Assembly (NCBI GenBank): GCA_000149265.1
Contig: CH003403.1
Location: forward strand, 661,345-725,344
DNA from: Ciona savignyi
Lineage: Eukaryota > Chordata > Ascidiacea > Phlebobranchia > Cionidae
Reading direction: 5' to 3'
DNA length: 64,000 bases
The translations under genes were made by a program, and so were the position numbers. Shown here in pieces: positions 10,401-21,000 of the stretch. The notes below the pieces were generated by a model. That model saw only the letters and a list, made by a program, of their open reading frames with translations, was not told where the DNA came from and searched no databases. Position 1 is the first letter of the stretch. Each line of letters starts with the position of its first letter.

Positions 10401-13400
10401 ATGTTCCCGTCTCCCGCTGGCTAGACTGAGTTATCCTTGCTCAGCGGACGTAGCGAACTGAAATCAGTAAATTGGGTAGGATAGGTTAGGATATTCATGT
10501 TTATCCACGTGAATGGGAAAATTGGGTTACGGGAGCTATTGCAGTGTGTTGTCTAAGATATTTTGGTAGAACCCAATAATCGGCTGGTATTAGGCAATGT
10601 CCGTAAAGTATCTTGCCTAAGGGCCAAGGACTTAACCACCAATAAATGGTCGGACAAGTTGATGTTTAACTTAAACTACATCACCATCTCAAGCAAACAG
10701 GACTTTAATAGCTTTCGGCTAAACATAGGTTTGATAAAAGGGTTCTACTAAATCTAAAGAAATGTATCAATCATACACATCACACTGCAAAATCTCTGTT
10801 AACCCGACATTGGGCACGAGGTGATCTAACTCGCCAAGTTAATCAGTCTTTATATAAATTCAAATTAATGTGTTCTAATCCATTGTGGTTTGCGCATATT
10901 TTTGACCTAACAAAAAAATGATTCTTGTTCAGTTCAAAATATAAACTAAAATTGTGTTCAGACTTTACACCAACTGCACAGCTTCGCCCGAGGATTGTGC
11001 ATTCAACACAGCGGGTCCATTCGTTACCCAATCGGTTGTATCCTCCAACTGTCTTGGTATGTGTGGTTTTGCACTAACTAGTGAATTTTTCTGCTGCTAA
11101 CTGTATTCATTTATGACTCTCACAATTCAACTTAGTCACGAGGGTGCCTCTAAATACTACAGGACCGCTTGGAGCGCTTGGATCGCTTGGATCACTTAGA
11201 TTGCTATGGAAAGTAATTCTAACCCTGTCCCAAACACTAATCTCAACCCCAGAACTAACTTTAACCCCAACCCTAACATTAATATCATGGCTTTTGTAAT
11301 TACGAATAATAGTAAGCGATCAAAGTGCTCCATGCGGTCCAAGCGGTCCTGTAGTATTTAAAGGGACTGCCGTCACGAAAGACCCTTTTATTCTTGATTA
11401 AATGCGGATGGAGTAAAACCAACAGTTTAGCTAATTCTGGCGATCCTGCCAGGAATTGAGCGATGACTTTTGTGGAAGCTATGCCTTAAACTTAGCTGCT
11501 TATTCTGGGTGCCTCTAATTACTAATGGACCGGTTGGAGCACTTGGAACACTAACCCTCCAATGGCTCAAACGATCGTGTAGTAATTAGGGATACTGGCT
11601 TATCTAGAGCCAAGTTTTGACACTGTAAATCGATTTCTCATCGCCTGTTGGTTTACATGGTGTGGGCAATCAGGGACCACGACATGCAGTATATAGTACA
11701 CAATGACGAACCGTGAAGTTCACTACAGGAACTAATGGGGCGTGCTCGTTTACAAAATGGACGAATATTCATGGTGGTGACGTGACTTCCATCCCATGGG
11801 ATTTCAATGAACCGTCAGGAGGATTTCGGTGCGTGGCGATCGGCGGTGTGAATTGCGACACTGGCATTGGAGGCTGCCAAACCTTACGTGCAATTAATTT
11901 TGGATGTTTTCAAAGGAGCCGTCGCTTTTCTTTCATTTGCAAGAAACCAAGTAAGCAATATGAGAATAACGATTTAACAGGCCTTTCAAGGTATACATTC
12001 CTGGCCCTGATGTTTCCACCAACCTACCATTCTAACCTCTTCTACGATCGGTTGTTTGGTGACCAATATCTTTGAAACCACTTAATGAGGATTATAGAAA
12101 CATGAGGTCAATAATCACATGCCTAAGATGTGGTCAATAATCGCACATTAATTTTTCTATGAACCAAATCTATTTTTGATCTTAAACTTGTTTTTTTACT
12201 GGTCAGAGTCTGAACTGCATTTTTTCTACATAAAAAAACTCAAGCTTTTTCCCTATAGATCGATCGAGTAAATTGGTTTACCCACAAATGCTGTACTTGG
12301 TTATGTCCTTATAAATCATACACAACACTCTGCAATAGCTCAATCAACGGGATAAATATCCCAAATGACACCCTCTTACCCCCAGGTTGTCCTGCCACAA
12401 TGCAACGTCCTAATTCAACAAACGTCGCTTTCAGTGCAGCCGCTTTTGTATGGTTTGATTTCTTCGGTGCCTTTCCCAGTTGTGGAGCATACGACGTTCG
12501 ATATTTGTAAGTAACTTCTTTTGATTTGGCGTTGGATGGGGGACAACCAGGATGCTTGGGTTTATCATTCCCAGGATGTGTTTATCGCCAGGGATAAGAA
12601 AATTTAAGGGGCTTTTATCACAAGGGAAATTGTTAGATTATGTCGTATTTAGAGTTGGGTTGCAAGAGTTGTTTCGATGTGTTAAATTGAGATATTGCTA
12701 TACAGCTTTTTTCATTACATTAAACCATTAATTAAACCATGATTACCCGTGTAATAACACTCCTTTATGTCCGTGAACCAGACTTTAAACTCATGATGGG
12801 CTTGTCACTAATACCATTTTTTTATAGAATTGTTATATGTACTGCCACACTAAAGTAACTGGTGGGCTTACCACTAATACCATTTTTATGGAATTGTTAT
12901 ATGTACGATCATACAAAGGATACCTTCTTTCATGGGTCTTTAATTACTTGACATCCCCAGCGCAAACAAATGCTCCATGAATTACGTTGATCTTCGCGAT
13001 CTTCGGATCGAATCTTCGAACGGTGTTTGTCGCGCTGGTGGAAGGAATAACAACACAGTCGTCGTACCACTAGGGGGTGGTAGGTGCACCACAGGAAGGA
13101 CAGTAAGTTATAAAAAAAAGTATAGTTCGGTCGTCTGGCCAAATGGTTAACGCGACTGATACATATACCGACTCTTATACACAAAACGGTCCAAGTGACA
13201 AGCCTATCATGGTTTCGAAACTTGGCGCCGCAAAAAAAATAAATAAATAAAATAAATAAATAAAAAAAGTTTACATGTACCAACTGCTATATACAAAAAC
13301 GGTCCTTGGGCCAAGCCCATCATGGGTTCGAAACTTGGCTCGGTAAAAAAAATAAAAAAGTTTGGCAAAAAAAAGTTGTGGGTAATCGTGGTTCGAATGG

Positions 13401-16400
13401 TTAACGTAACCGATAGGTTACATAAACAAACAAAAAAGTTTAAGCAATGAGATCCTAATCTTGAGACTGAGTCTGATAAAAAATGGGAAAGTTGTCATTC
13501 TATTTGAACTAACGAACATTGCATGAACCCAGTGGAATGATAGGTTCTACCGAATTAAAGGAACAGATCTATCATATATATTATACAATACACTGCAATA
13601 GCTCCGGTAAGCCGACGATGTGCGCGAGGTGATCTGACGATTGCCCCTGTATGTTAACACCCCTTAAGTTTTCCATTCACAGGGATAAACATAAATATCC
13701 TAACCTATGCTATGCTTATAAGGGGCTCAAGAAATGGGGTTTGTTAATGTGAAATTGTATTATTATGTAATCATTATGAAACTTTCCAGCTCCTTCCAGC
13801 AGGATCGGGGTTCAATATAATCTACAGCTACTCGATCAAGGCGTATTTAGGAAGTGCTAAAGCCCCCGCCAGTGGTGATGTAGTGCGAAGGGATCGGACA
13901 ATTCAGATCAACTTCAACTGCACTTACACCAATTTTGCATTTGGGGAGAGTAATGTGTTCACGACCTTGGGAAGGTATCTCATTTTAATTTTAGCTTGGT
14001 GGGTTAGTGCATTGACTTTCAGTCGAGAGGTCGTCAAAACTGGTCGATAGCTAGCCGGCTGTGTTTTTTGGCAAGGCACTTAACGGACATTGCCTGAACC
14101 CAGTGGGAAGGTAGGTTCCACTATATTAAAGGTACATGTGAATCATACATTCAAACAAAAACTTTGCTCAAGGTCTAAACCCAGTGGATGGGTTCTACTA
14201 AATTAAAGGAACGTGTCTATCATACACAACACACTGCAATAGCTCCGGTAACCTGACGGTGGGCGAGAGGTTATGTGACCGTTACCTATGTGATAACCCT
14301 CCTTACATATGGTGATCTGCTGATACCTCTTGTAAAAACACCAATGTGCGTTTCGCAAGGGATAAAACATGAGTACCCCATCCTATATATGCCTTTACTT
14401 CGATATGCTGAGTATGACATTACTACGATATGCTGAGTGTTACATTATTACGATATGCTGAGTGTTACATTACTACGATATGCTGAGTGTTACATTACCG
14501 TTTACGTGGTCAAGTCAACCACTCTTGTCCTTCACCCCAGTAAGCGCACGATCACCCACTCCGCAAGACACGGAAACGTCGTCGTCTCCATGGCTCTCTT
14601 CTCCGACGTGGCATTCTCGGTTCCAATCACGGGGAATCCCCCAACAGTGAATGTGCCGAACATGATCTACTTTCTCATCACATCCAGCAAGACCGACGCC
14701 GTTTTGCAGGTGAGGATAATTTTAATAAGTGGATTCTGTTAATATAAAGGACTAAAAATAGGTTAAACTATTTCAGCATTGTCATATGTAAGGTCATCAA
14801 ATACCTTTTGGAGAAATTTGTATCGCTTGATTTATAAACAATATACGGCTGATTTTTGATGAAACATATATTTCGGTATTTTATTTTTTAATAGGATAGA
14901 ATTTGGTATTCGTGTATATCACACAGGCAATTGTTAGATCACCTCGCTTCCACTGTCGGGTTTCTGGAGCTATTGCAGTGTGTTGTGTATGAATGAGACA
15001 TTTCTTTAATTTAGTAGAATCCAATCATCTGGATTTAGGCAATGTCTGTTAAATGCTTTGCCCGAAGACACAACTGACTAGCTAGCGGCTGGTTTTGTTC
15101 CAACAAACTTACAGTTGACGATCAAAGCAATATTTATTTGACAGACTAGCTTAGATGTCTCATTCAAATACAACACATTTCAATAACTCCCGATGATGGA
15201 CACAGATAATTGGCAAATTCATTGTTGTATTCGTAGAATACATGTTTGCGTATTTTTGTCGATTGTGTCCTTGGGCAAGGCACTTAATGGACATTGCTTG
15301 AACCCAGCGGATTATTGGGTTCTTTCAAATTAAAGGAACGTGTGAATCATACACAACACACTGCAATAGTTCCGGTAACCCGACGGTGGGCGCGAGGTGA
15401 TCTGACGATTACCCTTGTGTTAACCAACTTGGTTTTCCCATTTACGGAGATAAACATGATTATTCTATCCTATCCTAACCCAGCTAATCAAATGGGTTGA
15501 ACAAAATATGTATTTTCTATCTGAAGCAACTAATTCTTCCTTAATTATTCGAGCTAATAATTCCCATAAATTAAGTCCAGATACAATTCAAGCTAATAAT
15601 TCTCATAAATTAAGTTCAAATCCAATTCGAGCTAATAATTCCCATAAATTAAGTTCAGATCCAATTCGAGCTAATAATTCCCATAAATTAAAATTCCCAC
15701 TTCAGGCAATGGATTGCTGGGCTTCCACTTCAAGCGATTACAACAGTCTTGACAACAGATACAATTTGTTGCAACATGGGTGAGAGTGTTTATCATATGT
15801 CCGCCTGGTTGGTCTAGCGGTTAAGTGTGTCGCCTTTTAATTGAAAGGTTGCAGGTGCGAAAGTGGTCGCTATCTAGTCGGTTGTGTCATTGGGCAAGGC
15901 ACTTTACGGACATTGCCTGAACCCAGCAGATTAATGGGTTCTACCAAATTGAAGGAACGTGTGAATCATATACAACACACTGCAGTAGCTCCTGTAACCC
16001 GACAATGGGTGCGAGGTGATCTGACGATTGCCCGTGTGTTAACCCTCTTGGTTTTCCCATTCACGGGAATAAACATGAATATCCTATCCTATTCTATAAA
16101 ATTCTGGTCAAACCCATAAAAGTTAATAAGGATTTTTTGATGAGAATGAAAGAGCCACATTTTAAAGTTATTGTTGCTTTGTCCAATTCTAAATATTGCT
16201 CTTTGTCGCAGTTGTAACCTTAGGAATTAGTTTACTTTTTTGCTGCTTTTTTACAAAAAAAGAAGAATAGCAGAATTCTTTTAAGTTACGAAGAAAGGAT
16301 AAAATGGCAAAACTACAGTAGTTAAAATGCTACAGTGAATAGACACGCTATTCAACCGGTTAGTCTGGTGAATTAGTGCGCCACCTTTTATCCGAAAGAA

Positions 16401-19400
16401 TGCAGTTTCGAAACTGGTCACTAGCTAGTTGGTTGTGTCCTTGGGTAAGGCACTTTATGGACATTGCCTGAACTTAGCGGATTAATGAGTATTACAAAAA
16501 TGAAACAATGTCTCAATTATACAACACAATGCAATAGCTCCGGTAACCCGACGGTGGGCGCGAGGTGATCCGACGATTGCTCGTGTGGTAACCCCCTTGG
16601 TTTTTCCTATCTGAAATGATAACGAGTGCGATTATTTTATTCATATCAACCACCCACCAGCATAGCGGTTTTGACATTTAAAAGGATAAACATAAATATC
16701 CTATCCTATACTATAACAGAGAAAAAATAAAGTGGCCTTTAAACCTTAACTTTCCACAGGTGTCGTACGGATCCAGAGCTAATGGTTCTTATGAATCACG
16801 CTGGACCACAAGTTCGGTTTGCATTCCCCTCATTTGTTTACACTTCAAGCTCACGTTCTGACATCTATTTTCACTGCGGTCTTGTATTGTGCTCTACCGG
16901 GTGTGTGAATGTAAGTGGCGATTTTCATATTGGGATTTTAGAATGCTTTTTAACGAAGGTATTCAGTCGAACATAACATGAATATCCCATCTTATCCTAA
17001 CTCAAATTATAATAACTTTTTTAATCAGAATTCTCGTGTTGACATTCCATGTGATAATCAACACCAATGCAGTTCTATCTTAATACAGAATCAAGAATGC
17101 CCATGCATAAGTTTAGGCCTATTGTGATAGAATGCCCATACATATTAATTTTTAATTTTTGATCAAAGGCAAGCTGGACAGTAGCAGGGAAGTTGTTACT
17201 TCTCGAATTAACTATTATTCTGACAGGAGTTGTTTTAATTACTTGTCAATTGTCGCTGATGAACCATATTCTTTTCTTGATACAATAGGACATAATTTAA
17301 ACTAAAGATTGGGATTGTTTTAATCATACACAACATTCTTAAATACCTCTGGTCGCGGCCATTGCGTTTCCCATTCACAGGGATAAGTATAGTTCAAGAT
17401 TTGTCTGGCCGGTTAGTCTGGCGGTTAAGTGCGTCGCCTTTCAATCGAAAGATTGCAGGTGCGAGACTGGTCGCTAGCTAGTCAGCTGTGTCCTTGGGCA
17501 AGGCACTTTACGGACATTGTCTGAACCCAGCGGATTAGTGGGTTTTACCTAATTGAAGGAACGTGGCTATTATACACAACACACTACAATAGCTCCAGTA
17601 ACCCAACGATGGACGCGAGGTGATCTGACGATTTCCCGTGTGTTAACCCCCTTGGTTTTCCCATTCGCGGGAATAAACATGAATATCATATCCTAAGATA
17701 TACATGAATATTCCACTTAATACCGATCCACACCCAGCCGTGTAGTGGACGCCGCAAGAGAAATGTCCGACCGTACGACCACCAGGTGTCAATGGGACCA
17801 ATAATCTTCATGGACAAAACACCAGAGAGGAAACAGGAATATGAACAACTGAAGAAGAAGTATAAAACGTGCACAGAGGTGAAAGATATATATTAATGTT
17901 AATAAGTCAAAGACCTAGACAATGTGATGTTTAGTTTAGTTTATTCATTTTTTGACCCAGTTTTTAAAAATGGCAAGCGAATAAAATAACGACACAGGAA
18001 CAGGAAAAGACGGCAAAACAAACAGTCGTTAAAACACATCATTAAAAAATGATATAATTTAATAAATATAGCGGACCCAGCCGCCAAACCTAGTAGGCCT
18101 ATACTATGCAAATGATTAGCGGTTAAAGATCAGCTCTTAGCACCGGTTTCTCTGAGCCTCCTCTAAGCTCAGTGGTTAAGCGTAGGGGTGGTAAACCCAA
18201 GTTGGTGAGTTAATTAATGTTCTAGTATAAAGTTAAAGACATTGTGTGTATGCATAGGATAGGATAGGATATTTATGTTTATCCCCGTAAATGGGAAAAC
18301 TAAGGGGGTTAACACACGGGCAATCATCAGATCTCCTTGTGCCCACCGTCGGGTTACCGGAGCTATTGCAGTGTGTTGTGTATGATTGACACGTTCCTTT
18401 AATTCAGTAGAACTCATTATGCCGCTGGGTTCAGGCAATGTCCGTAAAGTGCCTTGCCCAAGAACACAGCAGATTAGTTAGCGACCAGTATCGCACCTGC
18501 AACCCTTCGCCTGAAAGACGACGCACTTAACCTCTAGACTAACCTGTCGGACTATCATGCATTGTTAGCATATATGTGGTGGTCGGTGTCACACAACAGC
18601 ATTAGGTATTAAAACAACCCACTAGTCACTGACCTCGGGCATGGTAGTGGAGTTTAACCCACTGTAATTAATTCCTAATGCTTTTATTACCGGGCTGAGG
18701 TTTGAACCCATGATGTGCTCGTCATTAAGACAGTTTTTAAATAAAAATCGGTATTCGAATCAATCCTGTTAATTTGGTCCCTGTGTTTCACATTTTCGGC
18801 GAATCGATAGAAGTATTTGCCATTAATGGAAATCGGTATAAATAGCAATCACGTTAGACATTCGGGCCCACATTTTCCCGTTTCTGGAAAATAGATAAAA
18901 TAATCCGGTTTACCAACCCGCACCTGGCGTGCGTAAATAACCCATCTAACACCGACGTTATATTGAGAGAGCAAAATGCCTCTTTTTTACAGTGTAGATA
19001 TGATAGCTTTCCAACAGTGTAGATCTCATAGATCTGATAGTGTAGGTCTGATAACTTCTTTTTGACATTTCGAGCCCATAGGCGCGAGGTAATCTGACAA
19101 TTGCCCGCGTGGTAACCTTGGTTTCTCATTTCACTAGGATAAAATCAATATTACATCCTATAAACAAATCACACTGTAATAGCTACAACAACCCAACGGT
19201 GGGCGCGAGGTGATCTGACGATTGCCCGTGTGTTAACCTCCCTGGTTTCCCAATTCACGGGGATAAACATGAATATCCTATCCTATTATACAAATCACAC
19301 TGTAATAGCTTTGACAACCCGACGGTGGGCGCGAGGTGATCTGACGATTGCTCGTGTGTTAACGTCCTCAGTTTTTCAATTCACGGGGAGAAACATGAAT

Positions 19401-20276
19401 ATCCCATCCTAAATCGAAGTCGTTATATTTCCAGAGCAACGGTGGATGTTCACATGGTTGCGTGGAAGTATCAGGTCGGGGGGTTTTATGTGACTGCCCA
19501 GCTCAGATGGAACTTGCAAGGAATGGCAAGAATTGCGTCAACTCCGGTATAACCCTGTCTAATGTGGTAGCTAGGTGGTTACTTTATTCTAATCGACCTA
19601 GTACGGTCGGTTGGTCTAGCGGTTAAGTGCGTCGCCTTTCAATCGAAAGGTTGCAGGTGCGAAACTGATCGCTAGCTAGACAGTTGTGTCCTTGGGCAAG
19701 GCCCTTTACGGACATTGCCCGAACCCAGCGGATTAATGGGATCTACCAAATTGAAGAAACATGTCTATCATATACAACACACTGCAATAGCTTCAGTAAC
19801 CCGACGGTGGGCGCGAGGTGATCTGACGATTGCCCGTGTATTAACCCCCTTGCTTTTTCCAATCTAAAATGATAACGAGTGCGATTATTTTATTTATATC
19901 AACCACCCACCACCATAGTGTTAAAATCTTTAATGAAAGTATGAATTTGTCCATTTCAGAATCAAGATTCGATTTTTATAGGTAATGTTTTGGAATTATT
20001 TTTGGATTCTAGCGATTAGAACATAATAATCTTGTGTTCCCATTCACAGCAATGTCTATTCATTTTACAACTAATTTCAATTAAATATTTTTAGAAGTCC
20101 CAGAATCTCGGCCAAACGGTGACCGAACTGCAACGATCGACACGTACAGCACATCGGATGTTTGGTACCTGGTTGGCTCCGTTGTGCTGATCATATCTTC
20201 CATCGTCGTATTATCAGCTGCTCGATGTCGAAAGGTTTCAAAAAGGAAGGAATTACAAATGGAAGATCAACTTTAG
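7500..20276 (+). CDS. Mosaic membrane protein: C-type lectin + ZP + EGF-like + TM
   Basis: Exons by eye: 7500-7566, 8017-8046, 8387-8618, 11719-11950, 12386-12506, 12961-13102, 13790-13974, 14463-14709, 15706-15779, 16760-16910, 19435-19546, 20095-20276 (TAG). All phases agree except exon 3 to 4. Exon 1 gives a signal peptide (MRSLYPRLFVLLAVLIVVEA). Exons 3-4 give a C-type lectin domain (WVGVLSDG, WDFNEPSGG, RFSFICKK). Exon 6 starts the ZP domain (CSMNYVDLRDL); exons 7-10 continue it (RRDRTIQINFNCTY, MDCWASTSSDYN, CRTDPELMVLMNH, DIYFHCGLVLC). Exons 10-11 make a six-cysteine EGF-like repeat (NGGCSHGC, CDCPAQ). Exon 12 encodes one membrane span (VWYLVGSVVLIISSIVVLSA) and a short basic tail. About 590 residues. 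ZP domains polymerise extracellularly in egg coats and epithelia; the ligand here is unknown. Introns are filled with SINEs. Confidence 0.8.
7655..7875 (+). repeat. tRNA-SINE fragment
   Basis: Diverged copy in intron 1 of the lectin/ZP gene: 'gatagctagtcag', 'gaacccagtagatcaatg', 'gggcgcgaggtaatc', 'ggttttcccatt'. Confidence 0.7.
8672..8770 (-). repeat. Short tRNA-like SINE (second family)
   Basis: Minus-strand copy of a ~100-bp family: 'gagctaagtttcgaacc' (B-box-like) to 'ggtcgcgttgatcattcgg' (A-box-like). Better copies lie at 13133-13262 and 52257-52378. Confidence 0.6.
8816..9120 (-). repeat. tRNA-SINE, full length
   Basis: 'aggataggataggatattca' tail to 'cgggccggac' head, in intron 3 of the lectin/ZP gene. 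Confidence 0.85.
9368..10062. mobile_element. Foldback-type element with ~117-bp terminal inverted repeats
   Basis: 9369-9484 and 9944-10061 are near-perfect reverse complements; the outer ends read 'ggtagaagctgcatggcatc' inward from each side. The interior holds a GGGTTA-rich stretch (9650-9765) and a minus-strand SINE piece (9820-9925). No transposase frame. Lies in intron 3 of the lectin/ZP gene. Confidence 0.7.
10478..10640 (-). repeat. tRNA-SINE, internally deleted
   Basis: Tail 'ggataggttaggatattc' passes straight to 'attgggttacgggagctatt', so about 70 bp of the body is missing. A plus-strand 3' piece follows at 10748-10830. Confidence 0.7.
11142..11371. mobile_element. 230-bp MITE (family B) with 7-bp target duplication
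   Basis: Ends are inverted repeats sharing 'taaatactacaggaccgctt'. 'gtcacga' flanks both sides (11135-11141 and 11372-11378). The interior is a CCCTAA-like run ('aaccccaaccctaac'). A shorter relative lies at 11506-11598 and a disrupted copy at 31456-32480. Confidence 0.75.
11506..11598. mobile_element. MITE family B, short deletion copy
   Basis: 'gtgcctctaattactaatgg' at the left and 'cgtgtagtaattagggatac' at the right keep the inverted ends of the 230-bp element, but nearly all of the interior is lost. Confidence 0.55.
12799..12906 (+). repeat. Two-copy ~63-bp tandem repeat
   Basis: 'actaataccatttttt...gaattgttatatgtac' occurs twice in direct orientation just upstream of exon 6 of the lectin/ZP gene. 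Confidence 0.6.
13133..13430 (+). repeat. Short tRNA-like SINE, two to three tandem copies
   Basis: Copy 1 (13133-13262): 'aaatggttaacgcgac' (A-box-like), 'atataccgactcttatac', 'ggtttcgaaacttgg' (B-box-like) and an A-rich (AAATA)n tail. Copy 2 (13283-13358): 'catgggttcgaaacttggct' and a poly-A tail. A third partial head follows to about 13430. Confidence 0.7.
13507..13712 (+). repeat. tRNA-SINE, 5'-truncated
   Basis: From 'gaacattgcatgaacccagt' to the 'atatcctaacctatg' tail; intron 6 of the lectin/ZP gene. Confidence 0.8.
13997..14305 (+). repeat. tRNA-SINE with internal duplication
   Basis: Head 'ggttagtgcattgactttca'; the 'acccagtgg...ggttctac...attaaagg' block occurs twice (about 14095 and 14180), so the body is partly duplicated. 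Confidence 0.75.
14401..14500 (+). repeat. 25-bp tandem repeat at a splice acceptor
   Basis: Four units starting 14401, 14426, 14451 and 14476, each with 'cgatatgctgagt'. Each carries an AG; only the AG at 14461-14462 gives the phase needed by exon 8 of the lectin/ZP gene, so the last one and a half units would be translated. Confidence 0.7.
14893..15120 (-). repeat. tRNA-SINE, truncated
   Basis: 'aataggatagaatttgg' tail to 'gactagctagcggctggt'. Intron 8 of the lectin/ZP gene. Confidence 0.75.
15258..15480 (+). repeat. tRNA-SINE, 5'-truncated
   Basis: 'tgtccttgggcaaggcactt' to 'tattctatcctatcctaacc'. Confidence 0.8.
15548..15690 (+). repeat. 39-bp tandem repeat
   Basis: About four units of 'cgagctaataattcccataa' plus 'attaagttcagatccaatt', ending 15 bp before the acceptor of lectin/ZP exon 9 (15706). 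Confidence 0.8.
15798..16094 (+). repeat. tRNA-SINE, full length
   Basis: 'gtccgcctggttggtctagc' head to 'atgaatatcctatcctattc' tail. Confidence 0.85.
16356..16713 (+). repeat. tRNA-SINE with extra 3' segment
   Basis: Usual body to about 16610, then a segment 'atgataacgagtgcgattat...caaccacccacc' before a second 'ggataaacataaatatcct' tail. The same extra segment follows the SINE at 19609. Confidence 0.75.
17405..17695 (+). repeat. tRNA-SINE, full length
   Basis: Clean copy: 'gtctggccggttagtctggc' to 'aacatgaatatcatatccta'. Confidence 0.85.
17928..18095 (+). repeat. Repeat family C copy
   Basis: 'gtttagtttagtttatt', 'gacggcaaaacaaacagtcg', 'ttaaaacacatc', then 'ataatttaataaatatagcg'; closely matched at 24366-24535. 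Confidence 0.65.
18255..18548 (-). repeat. tRNA-SINE, full length
   Basis: 'aggataggataggatattta' to 'ctagactaacctgtcggac'. The small open frames here are SINE sequence. Confidence 0.85.
18690..18745 (-). repeat. Short tRNA-like SINE fragment
   Basis: 'ccgggctgaggtttgaaccc' followed by 'gtgctcgtcattaagacag' matches the second SINE family. Confidence 0.5.
19077..19412 (+). repeat. Tandem array of SINE 3' modules
   Basis: Three direct copies (about 19077, 19160 and 19290; step near 130 bp) of only the SINE 3' block: 'cacactgtaatagct', 'gggcgcgaggtgatctgacg', 'gtgtgttaac', 'ggataaacatgaatatccta'. None has a tRNA-like head. It ends 22 bp before lectin/ZP exon 11. Confidence 0.8.
19609..19920 (+). 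repeat. tRNA-SINE with extra 3' segment
   Basis: Full head and body, then 'atgataacgagtgcgattat...caaccacccaccaccatag' as at 16356-16713; no TATCC tail. Confidence 0.8.
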
Positions 20277-20334
20277 AATATTGTTTTGCTGGATGTTTAA
20301 ACAAAGCAACTTAAATATCGTCGGTTGGGATATT

Positions 20335-21000
20335 CGAAGTTTAAATTTTCCGTTTAAATTTAAATTATGAAGTTTAAATTTTCCATTTAAATTTTAATTT
20401 TCGAAGTTACAAGTTTTTGCTTAAAATTTAATTTTTGAAGTTTAAATTTTCCATTTAAATTTTAATTTTCGAAGTTTAAATTTTCTGCTTAAATTTTAAT
20501 TTTTGAAGTTTAAATTTTCTGTTTAAATTTTAATTTTCGAAGTTTAAATTTTTCGTTTAAATTTTAATTTTCGAAGTTTAAATTTTCCATTTAAATTTTG
20601 ATTTTCGAAGTTTAAATTTTTCGTTCAAATTTTAATTTTCGAAGTTTAAATTTTCCATTAAAAAAAAGCTTATCATGGTTTTCAACTATATAAATTTTCC
20701 ATTTAAATATATAAAACTATATAAAAATTGTTTAAAATATTTAAATTTTCCATTTAAATATTAATTTTCGAAGTTTAAATTTTTTGCTTAAATTTTAATT
20801 TTTGAAGTTTAAATTTTACGCTTAAATTTTAATTTGCGAAGTTTAAATTTTCCATTTAAATTTTATTTTCGAAGTTTAAATTTTCTGCTTAAATTTTAAT
20901 TTTTGAGTTTTAAATTTTCCGCTTCAATTTTAATTTTCGAAGTTTAAATTTTCCGTTTAAATTTTAATTTTCGAAGTTTAAATTTTAATTTTTAAAGTTT
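20335..21000 (+). repeat. AT-rich minisatellite
   Basis: About 20 units of roughly 33 bp, each 'ttcgaagtttaaatttt' plus 'ccatttaaattttaa'. Units contain the palindrome aaatttaaattt. Lies just 3' of the lectin/ZP stop and may be in its 3' UTR. Confidence 0.9.

Noticed and set aside
12930..13283. 117-codon frame on the minus strand
   Set aside because: Antisense of lectin/ZP exon 6 and a short SINE; the plus-strand exon has ZP features and fits in phase.
13495..13512. 'attctatttgaactaac' resembling the Ciona spliced leader
   Set aside because: Only about 12 of 16 bases match from memory, no donor follows, and it merges into a SINE.
18214..18438. Repeated ORFs reading like [20 protein letters not shown]
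   Set aside because: They recur wherever the tRNA-SINE occurs, in either strand, and are SINE sequence without a coding role.
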